From contig SAPZ01000013.1 of assembly GCA_004020875.1 (NCBI GenBank), positions 62,001-126,000 on the forward strand: a stretch of DNA of 64,000 nt, read 5' to 3'. The notes below the pieces were generated by a model. The model made no database searches and was not told the DNA's origin. It worked only from the letters and a program-made list of their open reading frames with translations. Made by a program: the position numbers and the translations under genes. The stretch comes from Mesorhizobium sp. (lineage in GTDB: Bacteria > Pseudomonadota > Alphaproteobacteria > Rhizobiales > Rhizobiaceae). Below are positions 33,465 to 42,233 of the stretch, piece after piece. Within the stretch, counting starts at the first letter, position 1. Each line of letters opens with the position of its first letter.

Positions 33465-33906
33465 AGCTCGCCGACATCCCGAGACGCGCGATGTCCAGCC
33501 GCGGGTGCTGCTCGCTTTCGGCGGCGGGCTGTTGGTGTTTCTGGCCTTGGCCGCGTTCTGCATCAAACTCGTCTTCAACACCACGCCGAGCTGGCTGCCG
33601 CCACCCGAGAACGCCAGTCCGGAAGCTCCCGATTTGCAGAGCGCACCAAGGCAGGACCTTGTCAACTTTCGCGCCGAGGAGGATCGCCAGCTGAAAATGC
33701 TCGGCTGGGTCGACCGCAGCGCCGGCATCGCGCGCATTCCGATCGACGACGCAATGTGGGCAGTGGTCAACAACGGCTTGCCGGATTGGTCACAGCCCGA
33801 CGCCACAGCCCCCGAACCTGGAGATTGCAACCTGCTCGCGGCTGCAGTTCCCCGCACATCCCAGGCCCAGAATTGTCAGCAGCAAAGTGGCGAGGCAAGG
33901 CGATGA
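33457..33906 (+). CDS. Single-span membrane protein between actF and sco
   Basis: 149 residues. A basic N-terminus (MAKARRHPETRD) leads into one membrane helix (about 20-42), and the rest is periplasmic. The segment LVNFRAEEDRQLKMLGWVDR followed by ARIPIDDAMWAVV resembles the exported part of proteins often encoded next to Sco and caa3 oxidases. It overlaps actF by 8 bases and sco by 4, so it is produced in step with both. Probably an assembly factor or accessory subunit; no cofactor motif is visible. Confidence 0.75.
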   Translation: MAKARRHPETRDVQPRVLLAFGGGLLVFLALAAFCIKLVFNTTPSWLPPPENASPEAPDLQSAPRQDLVNFRAEEDRQLKMLGWVDRSAGIARIPIDDAMWAVVNNGLPDWSQPDATAPEPGDCNLLAAAVPRTSQAQNCQQQSGEARR

Positions 33907-34655
33907 GAAGCCTGTTAGCCGCGCTTTGTCTGCTGGTTGTCGGGGCGGCCCCTGCCGCCGAGCGACCGACATTCGATCCGAAGCTCGGCGCGCAGCTGAC
34001 GGCGGACCGCGAATTGGTCGACGCCGGCGGCCGGAAGCTGACGCTGGGCGCAACACTGGACGGCCATCCCGCGCTCGTCATCTTCGGTTACGACAAATGC
34101 CCGAACCTGTGCGGCGTCACTCAGCAGGCCGTTGCCTCCGACCTGAAGAAGACATCACTTCGCCCGGCGGATTATCGCGCGCTTTTCATCTCGATTGATC
34201 CCGGGGAGACACCAGCCGACGCAGCTGCGGCGCAAGACGAAATCGCTTCCGCCGCAGGTCCGGCAGGGCTCGCCGCCTGGCGGTTCCTGACGAGCAGCGA
34301 CGGCGCCGGCGCGGCGCTGGCCAATGAGGCAGGTACCAATTTCGATCGGCGCAAGGGCATCGATCAGTTCGTTCACCCGATTGCGGTTATCGCGCTTACG
34401 CCAACGGGTCGAATTGCGCAGGTGCTGCCGGCGCTCACTTTCACGCCGCGTGATCTCCAACTCGCGCTGGTCGAAGCGTCGGAGAATAAGCTCGGGTCGA
34501 TCGCCGATCATGTCTTCTTGCTCTGCGCCGGGTTCGACAGTTCGAAGGGCCAGTACACGCCAGCGATCTGGGCGGCACTGAAAGTGGCGAGCCTGGCCAC
34601 GCTGTTCGGCCTCGGCGCGACGGTGCTCTGGCAAGGCTGGGGGAGGGCAAGGTGA
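33903..34655 (+). CDS. Sco1/SenC-family copper chaperone
   Basis: 250 residues: signal peptide (ends near APAAE), thioredoxin-like domain with the copper motif CPNLC near residue 67, ALFISIDPGETP, and the copper-binding His in DQFVHPIAVIAL near residue 160. A C-terminal membrane helix (about 222-244) is present. Sco delivers copper to the CuA site of oxidase subunit II, whose gene follows in a 4-base overlap. Confidence 0.92.
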   Translation: MRSLLAALCLLVVGAAPAAERPTFDPKLGAQLTADRELVDAGGRKLTLGATLDGHPALVIFGYDKCPNLCGVTQQAVASDLKKTSLRPADYRALFISIDPGETPADAAAAQDEIASAAGPAGLAAWRFLTSSDGAGAALANEAGTNFDRRKGIDQFVHPIAVIALTPTGRIAQVLPALTFTPRDLQLALVEASENKLGSIADHVFLLCAGFDSSKGQYTPAIWAALKVASLATLFGLGATVLWQGWGRAR

Positions 34656-35605
34656 GCTTCGGCATCCCCTTCTTCCCCCAGGAGGCTTCATCGGAAGCCG
34701 GTCGGATCGACGCGCTGTTCTACACGCTGCTCGCTTTTTCTGCCGTTCTCGGGCTGGCGCTCGCCGGGCTGGTGGTCGGCTACGCTGTGAAATACCGCGT
34801 CGGCTCAAAGGCGGATCGAACAGGCAAGCGTTCCCGCAGCCTGCCGCTGGAGATGAGCTGGACGATCGCCAGCCTGGTCATCGCTTTCATCTTCTTCGGC
34901 TGGGGCGCGGCGCTCTTCGTTCGCCGCGACCATCCGCCGGCGGACGCGCTGGAGATCAGCGGCCTTGGCAAACAATGGATGTGGGAGTTCAGGCAACCAG
35001 GCGGCCAGCGCGAGATCAACGAACTGCACGTTCCCGTCGGCAAGGCCGTTGTCGTGTCGCTCGCCGCGCAGGACGTTATCCACTCGTTTTATGTGCCGGC
35101 CTTCCGCATCAAGCAGGACGCGGTGCCGGGGCGCACGACGCATATCTGGTTCATCGCCACCCAGCCCGGCCGCTACCATCTGTTCTGCGCCCAATATTGC
35201 GGCACGCAGCATTCGGAAATGGGCGGCTGGGTGATCGCGATGGCCCCCGAGCAATATGCCGCTTGGCTGAACAGCCAGGGCGAGGGCGAGACGCTCGCCG
35301 CGAGCGGCGAGAAACTCTTTCGCGCCCTGGGCTGTTCCGGCTGCCACGGCGCGAGCAGCAAGGTGAGGGCGCCATCCCTGGATGGCATCTTCGGCCGTCC
35401 GGTGGCGCTCGACAATCAGCAAACGGTGATCGCCGACGAGCGTTACCTGCGCGACTCCATTCTCAACCCGAAGAAGGAGGTCGCCGCAGGCTACGAGCCA
35501 CACATGCCGAGCTTCGACGGCCTCATCGACGAAGGCGAGCTGCAGATGCTGCTTGCCTATCTGAAGGCGCTTTCGCCGCAACCAACGGCTGGAGCCAGGC
35601 AATGA
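34652..35605 (+). CDS. coxB: Cytochrome c oxidase subunit II with fused cytochrome c (caa3 type)
   Basis: 317 residues. Two membrane helices (about 23-48 and 65-87) precede the cupredoxin domain with the CuA ligands in HLFCAQYCGTQHSEMGGW and the upstream His in VIHSFYVPAF. A cytochrome c domain follows, with CSGCHG near residue 229 and a distal Met in HMPSF. The fused heme marks a caa3 enzyme that can take electrons directly from a membrane complex such as ACIII. Confidence 0.95.
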   Translation: MSFGIPFFPQEASSEAGRIDALFYTLLAFSAVLGLALAGLVVGYAVKYRVGSKADRTGKRSRSLPLEMSWTIASLVIAFIFFGWGAALFVRRDHPPADALEISGLGKQWMWEFRQPGGQREINELHVPVGKAVVVSLAAQDVIHSFYVPAFRIKQDAVPGRTTHIWFIATQPGRYHLFCAQYCGTQHSEMGGWVIAMAPEQYAAWLNSQGEGETLAASGEKLFRALGCSGCHGASSKVRAPSLDGIFGRPVALDNQQTVIADERYLRDSILNPKKEVAAGYEPHMPSFDGLIDEGELQMLLAYLKALSPQPTAGARQ

Positions 35606-37245
35606 CCAACGCGGCGATGTCCGGCACTTATCTTGGCGAAGGCAGCGGTCCCCGGGCGTGGCTGCTCACCACCGACCATAAACGCGTCGCATGGCTCTAT
35701 CTTGTGTCGCTGACGGCCTTCTTCTTCCTCGGCGGCGCGATGGCGGTGCTGATGCGGATCGAGCTGGCGACGCCGGCCGGCGACCTCGTCTCCGACGATG
35801 TCTATAACAGGCTGTTCTCGCTGCACGGCATCATCATGGTCTGGTTCTTCCTAGTGCCGTCGATCCCGGCGAGCTTGGGCAATTTCCTGTTGCCTCTGAT
35901 GATCGGCGCGCGCGATCTGGCTTTCCCGCGGCTCAACCTGGCCAGCTGGTATGTCTTCATCTCCGGCAGCCTGTTCGCGCTGTTTGCGGTGGTGGCCGGC
36001 GGCGTCGACACCGGCTGGACCTTCTACACGCCGCTCTCGACGCTCTATGCCAATGGCTGGGTCTCGACCGCGGCGTTCGGTGTCTTCATCGTCGGCTTCT
36101 CGACGATCATGACAGGCATCAACTTCATCGTTACGGTGCATACCCTGCGCGCGCCCGGGCTCACCTGGTTCCGCTTGCCGATCTTTGTCTGGACGCTTTA
36201 CGCCACCAGCCTGGTGATGGTGCTGGCAACGCCTGTGCTCGCCGCCTCGCTGATCCTGATCGTGCTGGAGCGCGTGTTCGGCATCGGCATCTTCAATCCC
36301 GCTCTCGGCGGGGATCCGCTGCTCTTCCAGCACCTCTTCTGGTTCTATTCGCACCCGGCCGTCTACATCATGATCCTGCCCGGTATGGGCGTGGTGTCGG
36401 AGGTGCTGCCCTGCTTCAGCCGTCGGCCGCTGTTCGGCTACAAGGCGGTGGCGATGTCGTCGATCGCGATCGCCGTCTTCGGCTTCCTGGTCTGGGGCCA
36501 CCACATGTTCGTCAGCGGGCAGTCGGCCTATGCCGGCGTGGTGTTCTCGTTCCTGTCCTTCTGCGTCGCCATTCCGTCGGCGATCAAGGTCTTCAACTGG
36601 AGCCTGACGCTGCGCAAGGGCGAGATCAGCTTCGAGACGCCGATGCTTTACGCGCTGTTCTTCCTCGCGCTGTTCACCTTCGGCGGGCTGGCGGGGCTAT
36701 TCCTTGCCTCGCTTGCGGTCGATGTGCATGTCCACGACACATACTTCGTCATCGCGCATTTCCACTACATCATGGTCGGCGGCATGGTGACCGCCTATAT
36801 GGCCGGCCTGCATTTCTGGTGGCCGAAGATGACCGGCCGCATGTATTCGGAAACGGCGGGGCGAATTGCGGCGACCGTCACCTTCATCGGCTTCAACCTG
36901 ACCTTCTTCCCGCAATATGTGCTGGGCTTCGACGGCATGCCCCGCCGCTATCATACCTATCCACCAGAGTTCCAGTTCTGGAACGTCTTGTCCTCGGCCG
37001 GCGCGGTGGTGCTGGCGATCGGCTACCTTATGCCATTGTTCTATCTCGGCTGGTCGCTGTTTCGCGGCGCCCGGGCGCCCGATAATCCCTGGAACGCCAC
37101 CGGGCTCGAATGGCAGACGGGCTCGCCGCCGCCGCCGCATAATTTCGAGACCATGCCGGTCGTGACGCGACCGGCCTATGCCTACGACATGAAGGGCCTC
37201 GAGCATGAGCGCTTCAGTCCGCACCGGGAGGAGGCAGCGGGATGA
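35602..37245 (+). CDS. coxA: Cytochrome c oxidase subunit I, A2-type
   Basis: 547 residues, twelve membrane helices. Heme and CuB ligands are visible: LHGIIMVWFF (heme a His), FWFYSHPAVYIMILPG (CuB His and the cross-linked Tyr), WGHHMFVSG (two CuB His) and VHDTYFVIAHFHYIMVGG (heme a3 and heme a His). The proton-channel Glu of A1 enzymes (HPEVY) is replaced by YSHPAVY, the mark of A2-type oxidases such as Thermus caa3. The ATG at 35602 overlaps the coxB stop. Confidence 0.96.
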   Translation: MTNAAMSGTYLGEGSGPRAWLLTTDHKRVAWLYLVSLTAFFFLGGAMAVLMRIELATPAGDLVSDDVYNRLFSLHGIIMVWFFLVPSIPASLGNFLLPLMIGARDLAFPRLNLASWYVFISGSLFALFAVVAGGVDTGWTFYTPLSTLYANGWVSTAAFGVFIVGFSTIMTGINFIVTVHTLRAPGLTWFRLPIFVWTLYATSLVMVLATPVLAASLILIVLERVFGIGIFNPALGGDPLLFQHLFWFYSHPAVYIMILPGMGVVSEVLPCFSRRPLFGYKAVAMSSIAIAVFGFLVWGHHMFVSGQSAYAGVVFSFLSFCVAIPSAIKVFNWSLTLRKGEISFETPMLYALFFLALFTFGGLAGLFLASLAVDVHVHDTYFVIAHFHYIMVGGMVTAYMAGLHFWWPKMTGRMYSETAGRIAATVTFIGFNLTFFPQYVLGFDGMPRRYHTYPPEFQFWNVLSSAGAVVLAIGYLMPLFYLGWSLFRGARAPDNPWNATGLEWQTGSPPPPHNFETMPVVTRPAYAYDMKGLEHERFSPHREEAAG

Positions 37246-37877
37246 GCGGCACGGAAAGCATCGCCTTCGACACGCCGCAACGCGAACGGCGCGCCGACAC
37301 TTTTGCCATGTGGGTGTTCATCGGCTCCGAGGCGATGCTGTTCGGCGCGATCTTCCTTGTCTTCCTCGTAGCCCATGTCGATTTCGGCCCAGCCTTTGCG
37401 GCCGCCTCGAAACATCTTTCGCTGCCGCTCGGCACCTTCAACACGGCCGTGCTGATCACCAGCAGCTTCACCATGGCGCTGGCGCACAGGCTTGCGCTTC
37501 AGAGGCGTTGGCGCGCGACGGTCTGGGCGCTGGTCGTCACCTCGGGCCTGGGCCTGTGCTTCCTGGTCGTGAAGGGGATCGAATACGGCAAGGAGATCGG
37601 CGAAGGACTGGCGCCGCTCCTCGGCATGCCGTTCCGCTACGCCGGGCCGGATCCGGTTCATGCCGAATTCTTCTTCGGCCTCTATTTCGCGATGACCTCG
37701 CTGCATGCGCTGCACCTGATCGGCGGCATCGTGGTCATCGCCGGCATGATTGCGCTCTGGCGGACCGCCAGTCCTGCCAACCGGCTGCGCCGGGTCGTGA
37801 CCGTAGGCCTCTACTGGCACTTCGTCGACATCATATGGGTGTTCATGTTCCCCGTCCTTTACCTGATCAACCGATGA
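37242..37877 (+). CDS. coxC: Cytochrome c oxidase subunit III
   Basis: 211 residues with five membrane helices, starting MSGTESIAFDTPQRERRADT. FGLYFAMTSLHALHLIGGI and VGLYWHFVDIIWVFMFPVLY are family hallmarks. It stabilises the catalytic core. Overlaps coxA and the following gene by 4 bases each. Confidence 0.93.
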   Translation: MSGTESIAFDTPQRERRADTFAMWVFIGSEAMLFGAIFLVFLVAHVDFGPAFAAASKHLSLPLGTFNTAVLITSSFTMALAHRLALQRRWRATVWALVVTSGLGLCFLVVKGIEYGKEIGEGLAPLLGMPFRYAGPDPVHAEFFFGLYFAMTSLHALHLIGGIVVIAGMIALWRTASPANRLRRVVTVGLYWHFVDIIWVFMFPVLYLINR

Positions 37878-38122
37878 GCGAACTGCGCAAACTCACCTTC
37901 GGCTATCTCGGTCTCCTGGCGCTGCTGGCGCTGACGGTAGGCTCATCTTTGGTCGATCTCGGCGGTTTCAACGTCGCGCTCAACCTGGCGATCGCCGCCG
38001 CAAAGGCGATCCTGATCGCCATGCTGTTCATGCATCTGACCGGCACGTTGCCGCGGCTGGCCGTAGCGGCCACCGGGCTTTGGCTGATCATCCTGTTCGG
38101 GCTGACGCTGATCGGGCGATAG
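37874..38122 (+). CDS. Small oxidase subunit IV-like membrane protein
   Basis: 82 residues with three membrane helices; LAIAAAKAILIAMLFMHLTG is the conserved segment of prokaryotic subunit IV (CtaF/CoxD) proteins. Last gene of the ACIII-oxidase operon, in a 4-base overlap with coxC. Heme A synthesis (CtaA/CtaB) and CtaG genes are not in the window and must be supplied elsewhere. Confidence 0.85.
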   Translation: MSELRKLTFGYLGLLALLALTVGSSLVDLGGFNVALNLAIAAAKAILIAMLFMHLTGTLPRLAVAATGLWLIILFGLTLIGR

Positions 38123-38130
38123 GAGAGACA

Positions 38131-38398
38131 TTAATCGCCGGCAGGGACACCGGCATAGGTTTTGGTCTTGAAGAGCCCGGCCAGATGGGCGGCATTGGAA
38201 GCCGCCATCTTGATCATGCTGACGACCTTCTCCGGTGTCCAGGGAAGATCGACGAAGTTGACGTCGCCCATCGCTTCTCCAACCCAGTACACGCCGCCAT
38301 TGGCGGGAACGGTGAATCCGACATCGTTGAGCGCCTGTAGGCACTCGGCATGGCAGTGATGTGCGTCATCCTCGTTTCCGACGATCGGACTGGAAGCC
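38131..38398 (-). pseudogene. C-terminal remnant of a flavodoxin-fold FMN reductase
   Basis: The reverse strand reads VGNEDDAHHCHAECLQALND, then GVYWVGEAMGDVNFVDLPWT and NAAHLAGLFKT before a stop at 38131. This is the closing third of NADPH-dependent FMN reductase/flavodoxin-family proteins (usually about 190-200 residues). Upstream of about 38398 the similarity ends, with no start codon or P-loop-like FMN site. The truncation marks a junction right after the oxidase operon and before the NO/N2O genes. Confidence 0.75.
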
Positions 38399-38538
38399 CT
38401 TGGCTCGAAGGTCAGTCTTCTCGGTGAACCTGGACTTCGATCCCGCCGATTGAAGCGTCAGATCGAGTCATCTTTGGCCGGGGTCTGCCTTGAGATTCCG
38501 CCGGAATGGCTGATCGAAATCGGGAAAAGAGAACCGGC

Positions 38539-38937
38539 TCAATGATCGGCCGGCTCGAGGTGCCGCACGACCGCGGAGAGGGCGGCAAATTGACCGAGCT
38601 GCCGCATCGAAAGCGCGCCGTCCCTTGCCATCGTCGCGATGTCGTCGAAGAGAAGGGCGAAGTCCTGGCAGACACTGCTGTCCCATTCGGCCTCTCCTAT
38701 CTCGTCGAGATCCTGCAAGAACAATAGAATCGCCTCGATATGCGCGCGTTGATGGCGAGCGTTGGTGAGATGTCCGCGTGCCGCCGGCACTATCTCCAAA
38801 CTGGCGAAGCGGGACAACGTCTCGTCGAGCTTGGAGCGGCACCGGCTATCCAACCCCGCCTCCTTGATCAGCCCTGCCAGCCGGGCAACGGTGATCGCCA
38901 TTTCCGCGGCGCTGTTTTCGGGAAGGCCGTGCTTCAT
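38539..38937 (-). CDS. Hypothetical protein, 132 aa
   Basis: ATG 38937 after a purine-rich leader. A soluble, mostly helical protein (ITVARLAGLIKEAGLDSRCR, HIEAILLFLQDLDEIGEAEW) with no known motif. Its reading frame has natural composition. It lies between the flavin-reductase remnant and nnrS and is divergent from nnrS; a link to NO stress is possible from position only. Confidence 0.6.
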   Translation of the reverse strand: MKHGLPENSAAEMAITVARLAGLIKEAGLDSRCRSKLDETLSRFASLEIVPAARGHLTNARHQRAHIEAILLFLQDLDEIGEAEWDSSVCQDFALLFDDIATMARDGALSMRQLGQFAALSAVVRHLEPADH

Positions 38938-39096
38938 ATTCTTCTACCCCCATCGCGGTCAGCCTGCCTGCAGTCGCTGCGCAGTTGACCTGAGCCTTGG
39001 GCAGCCTGGCCGAGAGGCGCGAAACACTCCCATGCCGGAGCCAGATCGCTGGGCTACCTCACAATCTTCAAGATAGCCGATGCTTTCGAGGGATGT

Positions 39097-39110
39097 TTGC
39101 GCTGGAGCAA
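39097..39110. promoter_or_regulatory. NnrR/Fnr-type box upstream of nnrS
   Basis: TTGCGCTGGAGCAA, a TTG-N8-CAA near-palindrome of the Crp/Fnr superfamily, 109 bases ahead of the nnrS start. The identical 14-mer occurs upstream of ric (46844-46857). Confidence 0.65.
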
Positions 39111-39218
39111 ACACCAAATCGATGGTCGCACTTATTGCGCCATGCTTGTCCTTCCTGCCAGTCCGTCCAATGGCGGCCATGCCGGAGGAGATACATCGCC
39201 ATTCCGGAGAACGGTCGC

Positions 39219-40382
39219 ATGGGCGCCGACGACAACTTCAAGGCCTTCGAAACGAAGCCGGTCCACTTGCCGTTTCGACCGTTCTTTCTCGTGGCTGTTG
39301 TCGATGCCGTCCTCGGCGGCAGCGGCTGGTTGCCGTCGGCGTTCGGACTGCAAGCCTTCGGCCCGGCAGGACTCTCCGCCGGCGACTGGCACCGCGACAT
39401 GCTTCTGTTCGGGATGGTTCCGGCGGTGTTGACCGGGTTCCTGCTGACCGCGCTGCCTCGCTGGACGGGACATCGCGCAGTGTCGCCGCGCACCACACAT
39501 CTGCTCATTCTCTCGTGGGCCTGCAGCCGCGCGGGGTTCTTGGTGGTGTCACCGTCGCTTGGGCTTACGTTCTCGTCCGTCTGGATACTTGCCCTGTTGT
39601 CGATCGCGGCCCGAGCAGTGATCGCCAGTCGGGATCGCCGCGATATCAAGATAGTGCTTCTCCTGGCCGTTTTTTGTGCCAGCAACGGACTCGTTGCGGC
39701 ATCGTACCAGGTGGAACTTGCACTGAGGCTGGCGCTCGTTTCGATCATCTCGCTGGTCGCCATCATCGGAGGGCGGGTCGTGCCGGCCTTGACCGTGGCC
39801 TATGTCGAGAGCGCCGGCGGTCGAATTGTCCTCAGCCGCTCCACTCCCAGGGAGTACGCGGCGGCGCTGGCGACCGGTTCCGCGCTTTGTTCATGGGTTG
39901 TTGCGCCTGAGGCGCAACTCACCGGCTTTGCCTGTGCTCTCGCCGCTTTCAGCCAGGCGGCCAGGGCCGCGCAATGGAAAGGCTGGCGCAGCCTGTCCTC
40001 GTCGACGGTGCTTGGCCTTCACATCGGATATGGCTGGATCGTCGTGGGTTTTGGTTTGCTAGCGATCCATATCTTCGCGCCGGCAATGCTGGGGCAGGCG
40101 ACCGCTGTTCATGCATGGACCATCGGCGCCGTCGGAACCATGGCGCTGGCCATCATGGCGAGCATGATCCGCAAGCATGGCCGGCTCGCCTTCAGGCCCT
40201 CGATGCCTGCGACCTGTGCGCTCGCGGCGATGACGAGTTGTTGCCTCTCGCGCCTGCTGATAGAGGCGCTGCCTGCCTATTTCGGCCTGCTGGCAAGCCT
40301 TTCCGGCGCTTTGTGGATTGTCGCGTTTGGCCTGTTTCTGTTGGCTTATGGGAGGGCTCTGTCTCAAGTGGCCGTGAAATAG
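39219..40382 (+). CDS. nnrS: NnrS-family heme/copper membrane protein
   Basis: 387 residues with about twelve membrane helices. FRPFFLVAVVDAVLGG, WHRDMLLFGMVPAVLTGFLL, RVVPALTVAYVESAGG and LHIGYGWIVVGFGLLAIHIF are standard NnrS segments. NnrS is a heme- and copper-containing membrane protein that protects cells from nitric oxide. ATG 39219 has GGAGA upstream and starts just before the conserved region. Preceded by an NnrR-type box. Confidence 0.9.
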   Translation: MGADDNFKAFETKPVHLPFRPFFLVAVVDAVLGGSGWLPSAFGLQAFGPAGLSAGDWHRDMLLFGMVPAVLTGFLLTALPRWTGHRAVSPRTTHLLILSWACSRAGFLVVSPSLGLTFSSVWILALLSIAARAVIASRDRRDIKIVLLLAVFCASNGLVAASYQVELALRLALVSIISLVAIIGGRVVPALTVAYVESAGGRIVLSRSTPREYAAALATGSALCSWVVAPEAQLTGFACALAAFSQAARAAQWKGWRSLSSSTVLGLHIGYGWIVVGFGLLAIHIFAPAMLGQATAVHAWTIGAVGTMALAIMASMIRKHGRLAFRPSMPATCALAAMTSCCLSRLLIEALPAYFGLLASLSGALWIVAFGLFLLAYGRALSQVAVK

Positions 40383-40859
40383 CGCCGCGGGAGCAAATCC
40401 GGCGGCAAGTTGCCCCAGATTTGTTGCTAAGACAATCATCGCGGCGATTAGAAATGTCGCTGAGGGAACTGCTCATTCGCCTTGGTCTCGATTGAGCAAG
40501 GCAGCCATTGATCTGGCGGGGCCTCTTGGCGACGGGTAGGCCAAAGCGCGACCCGAAGCGGGTAGAATATCTCTGGCAGTGCCCGAGGCGGCCTATCACC
40601 AGTCCACCCGCTTATCGTAGCTAGGTTTTGGTCCTATTCGGCTTAGCCCCAGCCTCAGTCAACTAGCTTGCGCTTAGACAAAGATCGAAAGGTCAGGATG
40701 GCTCATAAAGTCACATATCGGTTCATTCAGAGCAGTCACATCCATGCTTTACTCCGTTACCACTTGGCACACTGACTCGCAGAAATACCGGCCGACAGAG
40801 GTGCTTCGAAGGAATTCAGCTCGGACATTCAGCATTGGCAGTGCTTCGCGGAGAGAGCA
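40383..40859. other. Intergenic region upstream of the oxidase-I-like gene
   Basis: About 475 bases. It contains the TTG-N8-CAA box at 40668-40681; otherwise no gene, RNA or repeat that I can support. Confidence 0.5.
40668..40681. promoter_or_regulatory. NnrR/Fnr-type box
   Basis: TTGCGCTTAGACAA, TTG-N8-CAA, with the left half TTGCG shared with the other boxes of this region. It is 179 bases before the gene at 40860. Confidence 0.55.
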
Positions 40860-42212
40860 ATGATGCACTCCGCGCTATCACGCTGGACGATGTCTTACTT
40901 TGCCGCGGCGCTGTTCTTTTTTGTCGGCGCGCAGGTGTTGATGGTCGTCGGCTATGGCTTCCCCTCGGCGGCGGCGGAAGCGCCCGAGACGTTGGTGGTC
41001 GTGCATATGATTACTATCGGGTGGCTTAGTCTGCTGATGTGCGGGGCGCTGTTCCAGTTCCTGCCTGTGCTGATTGCCCGGCCATTGCGCGGCGAAGGCT
41101 TAGTATTGCCCGCCCTATTGTGTCTCTTGGCCGGCCTTGTATGCCTACTCGGCGGCTTCCTGGAGGTTTCGGGCGCGATCGAGACTGGGGTTCCGCTGCT
41201 GGCCTGGGCTGGCGTGTTGCTACCGGTCGGCTTTGCAATTGCGGCGGGCGTGCTTGGCGGGACGCTCTGGGGCGCTCGTCTACCGTTTCCGGCGCGGTTC
41301 GTCACGGTGGGGTTGCTGAGCGTGCTCGCTACCGCCGTCCTCGGCGCGCTGTTCGCGCTGCAGCTCTCTGGCCGCCTTCCAGCACTGGCTGAACTCGACT
41401 TTCGAACGCAGGCACTTCCTGTCCATATCGCGGTTGGGCTCGGTGGGTGGCTGAGCTTTTCCGCTATTGGAGTCTCCTATCGGCTTTTGCCGATGTTCAT
41501 GCTGTCGCCGGACAAGGAGCGGCGGAGCAGCAAGATCGTCTGGTGGGCGGGCGCGATTGCGTTGCTGCTCATGGCTTTGGCAGCACCTCTTGCGAGCCTG
41601 TTCGGAACTCCCGATGTGACCGTCTCGGCACGCATACTCGCCGTTCAACTCGGCGGCGTATCGCTAATCTTCTACGGTGCCGATCTTGCCTTCTTCTACC
41701 GCCACCGAAAACGTCGGGCCGTCGAACTCAATAGCCACGCGGCTAAGGGAGCCTTTCTGGCGCTTGCCCTGTCCGCTGCCATGCTGCTCACCTTGCTGGC
41801 AAGCGGGACGCTAGAGAAGCACGCCGAAGCGCTGCTTTATCTGGTCGCGTTCGGCTGGCTTAGCGGCCTGGGGCTATCGCAACTTTACAAGATAGTGCCG
41901 TTCCTGACCTGGTTAGAATGCTATGGCCCCGTGATGGGCAAGAAGCCGACACCGCGCGTGCAGGATCTTGTCGCAGAACCGCGTGATCGGGTGTGGTTTG
42001 CGGTCTACTTCCTTAGCGTGACGGTCGGCGCCGCCGCCCTGCTTGCCGAACAGCCCAGCCTGTTCCGCATCGCCACGGGCGGGACGCTGCTCGCATCGCT
42101 GGCTATCGTGAGCGAACTCGTTCTGGCGCGAAGCCTCAAGAACGTGCCCTACGCCCAGCGTTCGCCGGAGGGAGCCGTGCCGCCGCGCCTTTTCCTGCCA
42201 AGAACGCATTGA
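40860..42212 (+). CDS. Polytopic membrane protein related to oxidase subunit I (cbb3/NnrS-like)
   Basis: 450 residues, about twelve membrane helices. Buried histidines lie in VVVHMITIGWLSLLMCGALF (His near 49) and LPVHIAVGLGGWLSFS (His near 189) followed by YRLLPMFML. This pattern resembles a family of heme-copper-oxidase-I-like proteins that lack the full set of metal ligands, and also NnrS. It may bind heme. RBS GGAGAGA; ATG 40860 or 40863. Probably cotranscribed with the tandem DUF2249 gene 21 bases downstream and controlled by the NnrR-type box. Confidence 0.7.
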   Translation: MMHSALSRWTMSYFAAALFFFVGAQVLMVVGYGFPSAAAEAPETLVVVHMITIGWLSLLMCGALFQFLPVLIARPLRGEGLVLPALLCLLAGLVCLLGGFLEVSGAIETGVPLLAWAGVLLPVGFAIAAGVLGGTLWGARLPFPARFVTVGLLSVLATAVLGALFALQLSGRLPALAELDFRTQALPVHIAVGLGGWLSFSAIGVSYRLLPMFMLSPDKERRSSKIVWWAGAIALLLMALAAPLASLFGTPDVTVSARILAVQLGGVSLIFYGADLAFFYRHRKRRAVELNSHAAKGAFLALALSAAMLLTLLASGTLEKHAEALLYLVAFGWLSGLGLSQLYKIVPFLTWLECYGPVMGKKPTPRVQDLVAEPRDRVWFAVYFLSVTVGAAALLAEQPSLFRIATGGTLLASLAIVSELVLARSLKNVPYAQRSPEGAVPPRLFLPRTH

Positions 42213-42233
42213 ACAACGCAAGAGGAGGCTGCA

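Noticed and set aside
40383..40495. Forward frame continuing after nnrS
   Set aside because: No start codon context or family; sequence is simply the 3' flank of nnrS.
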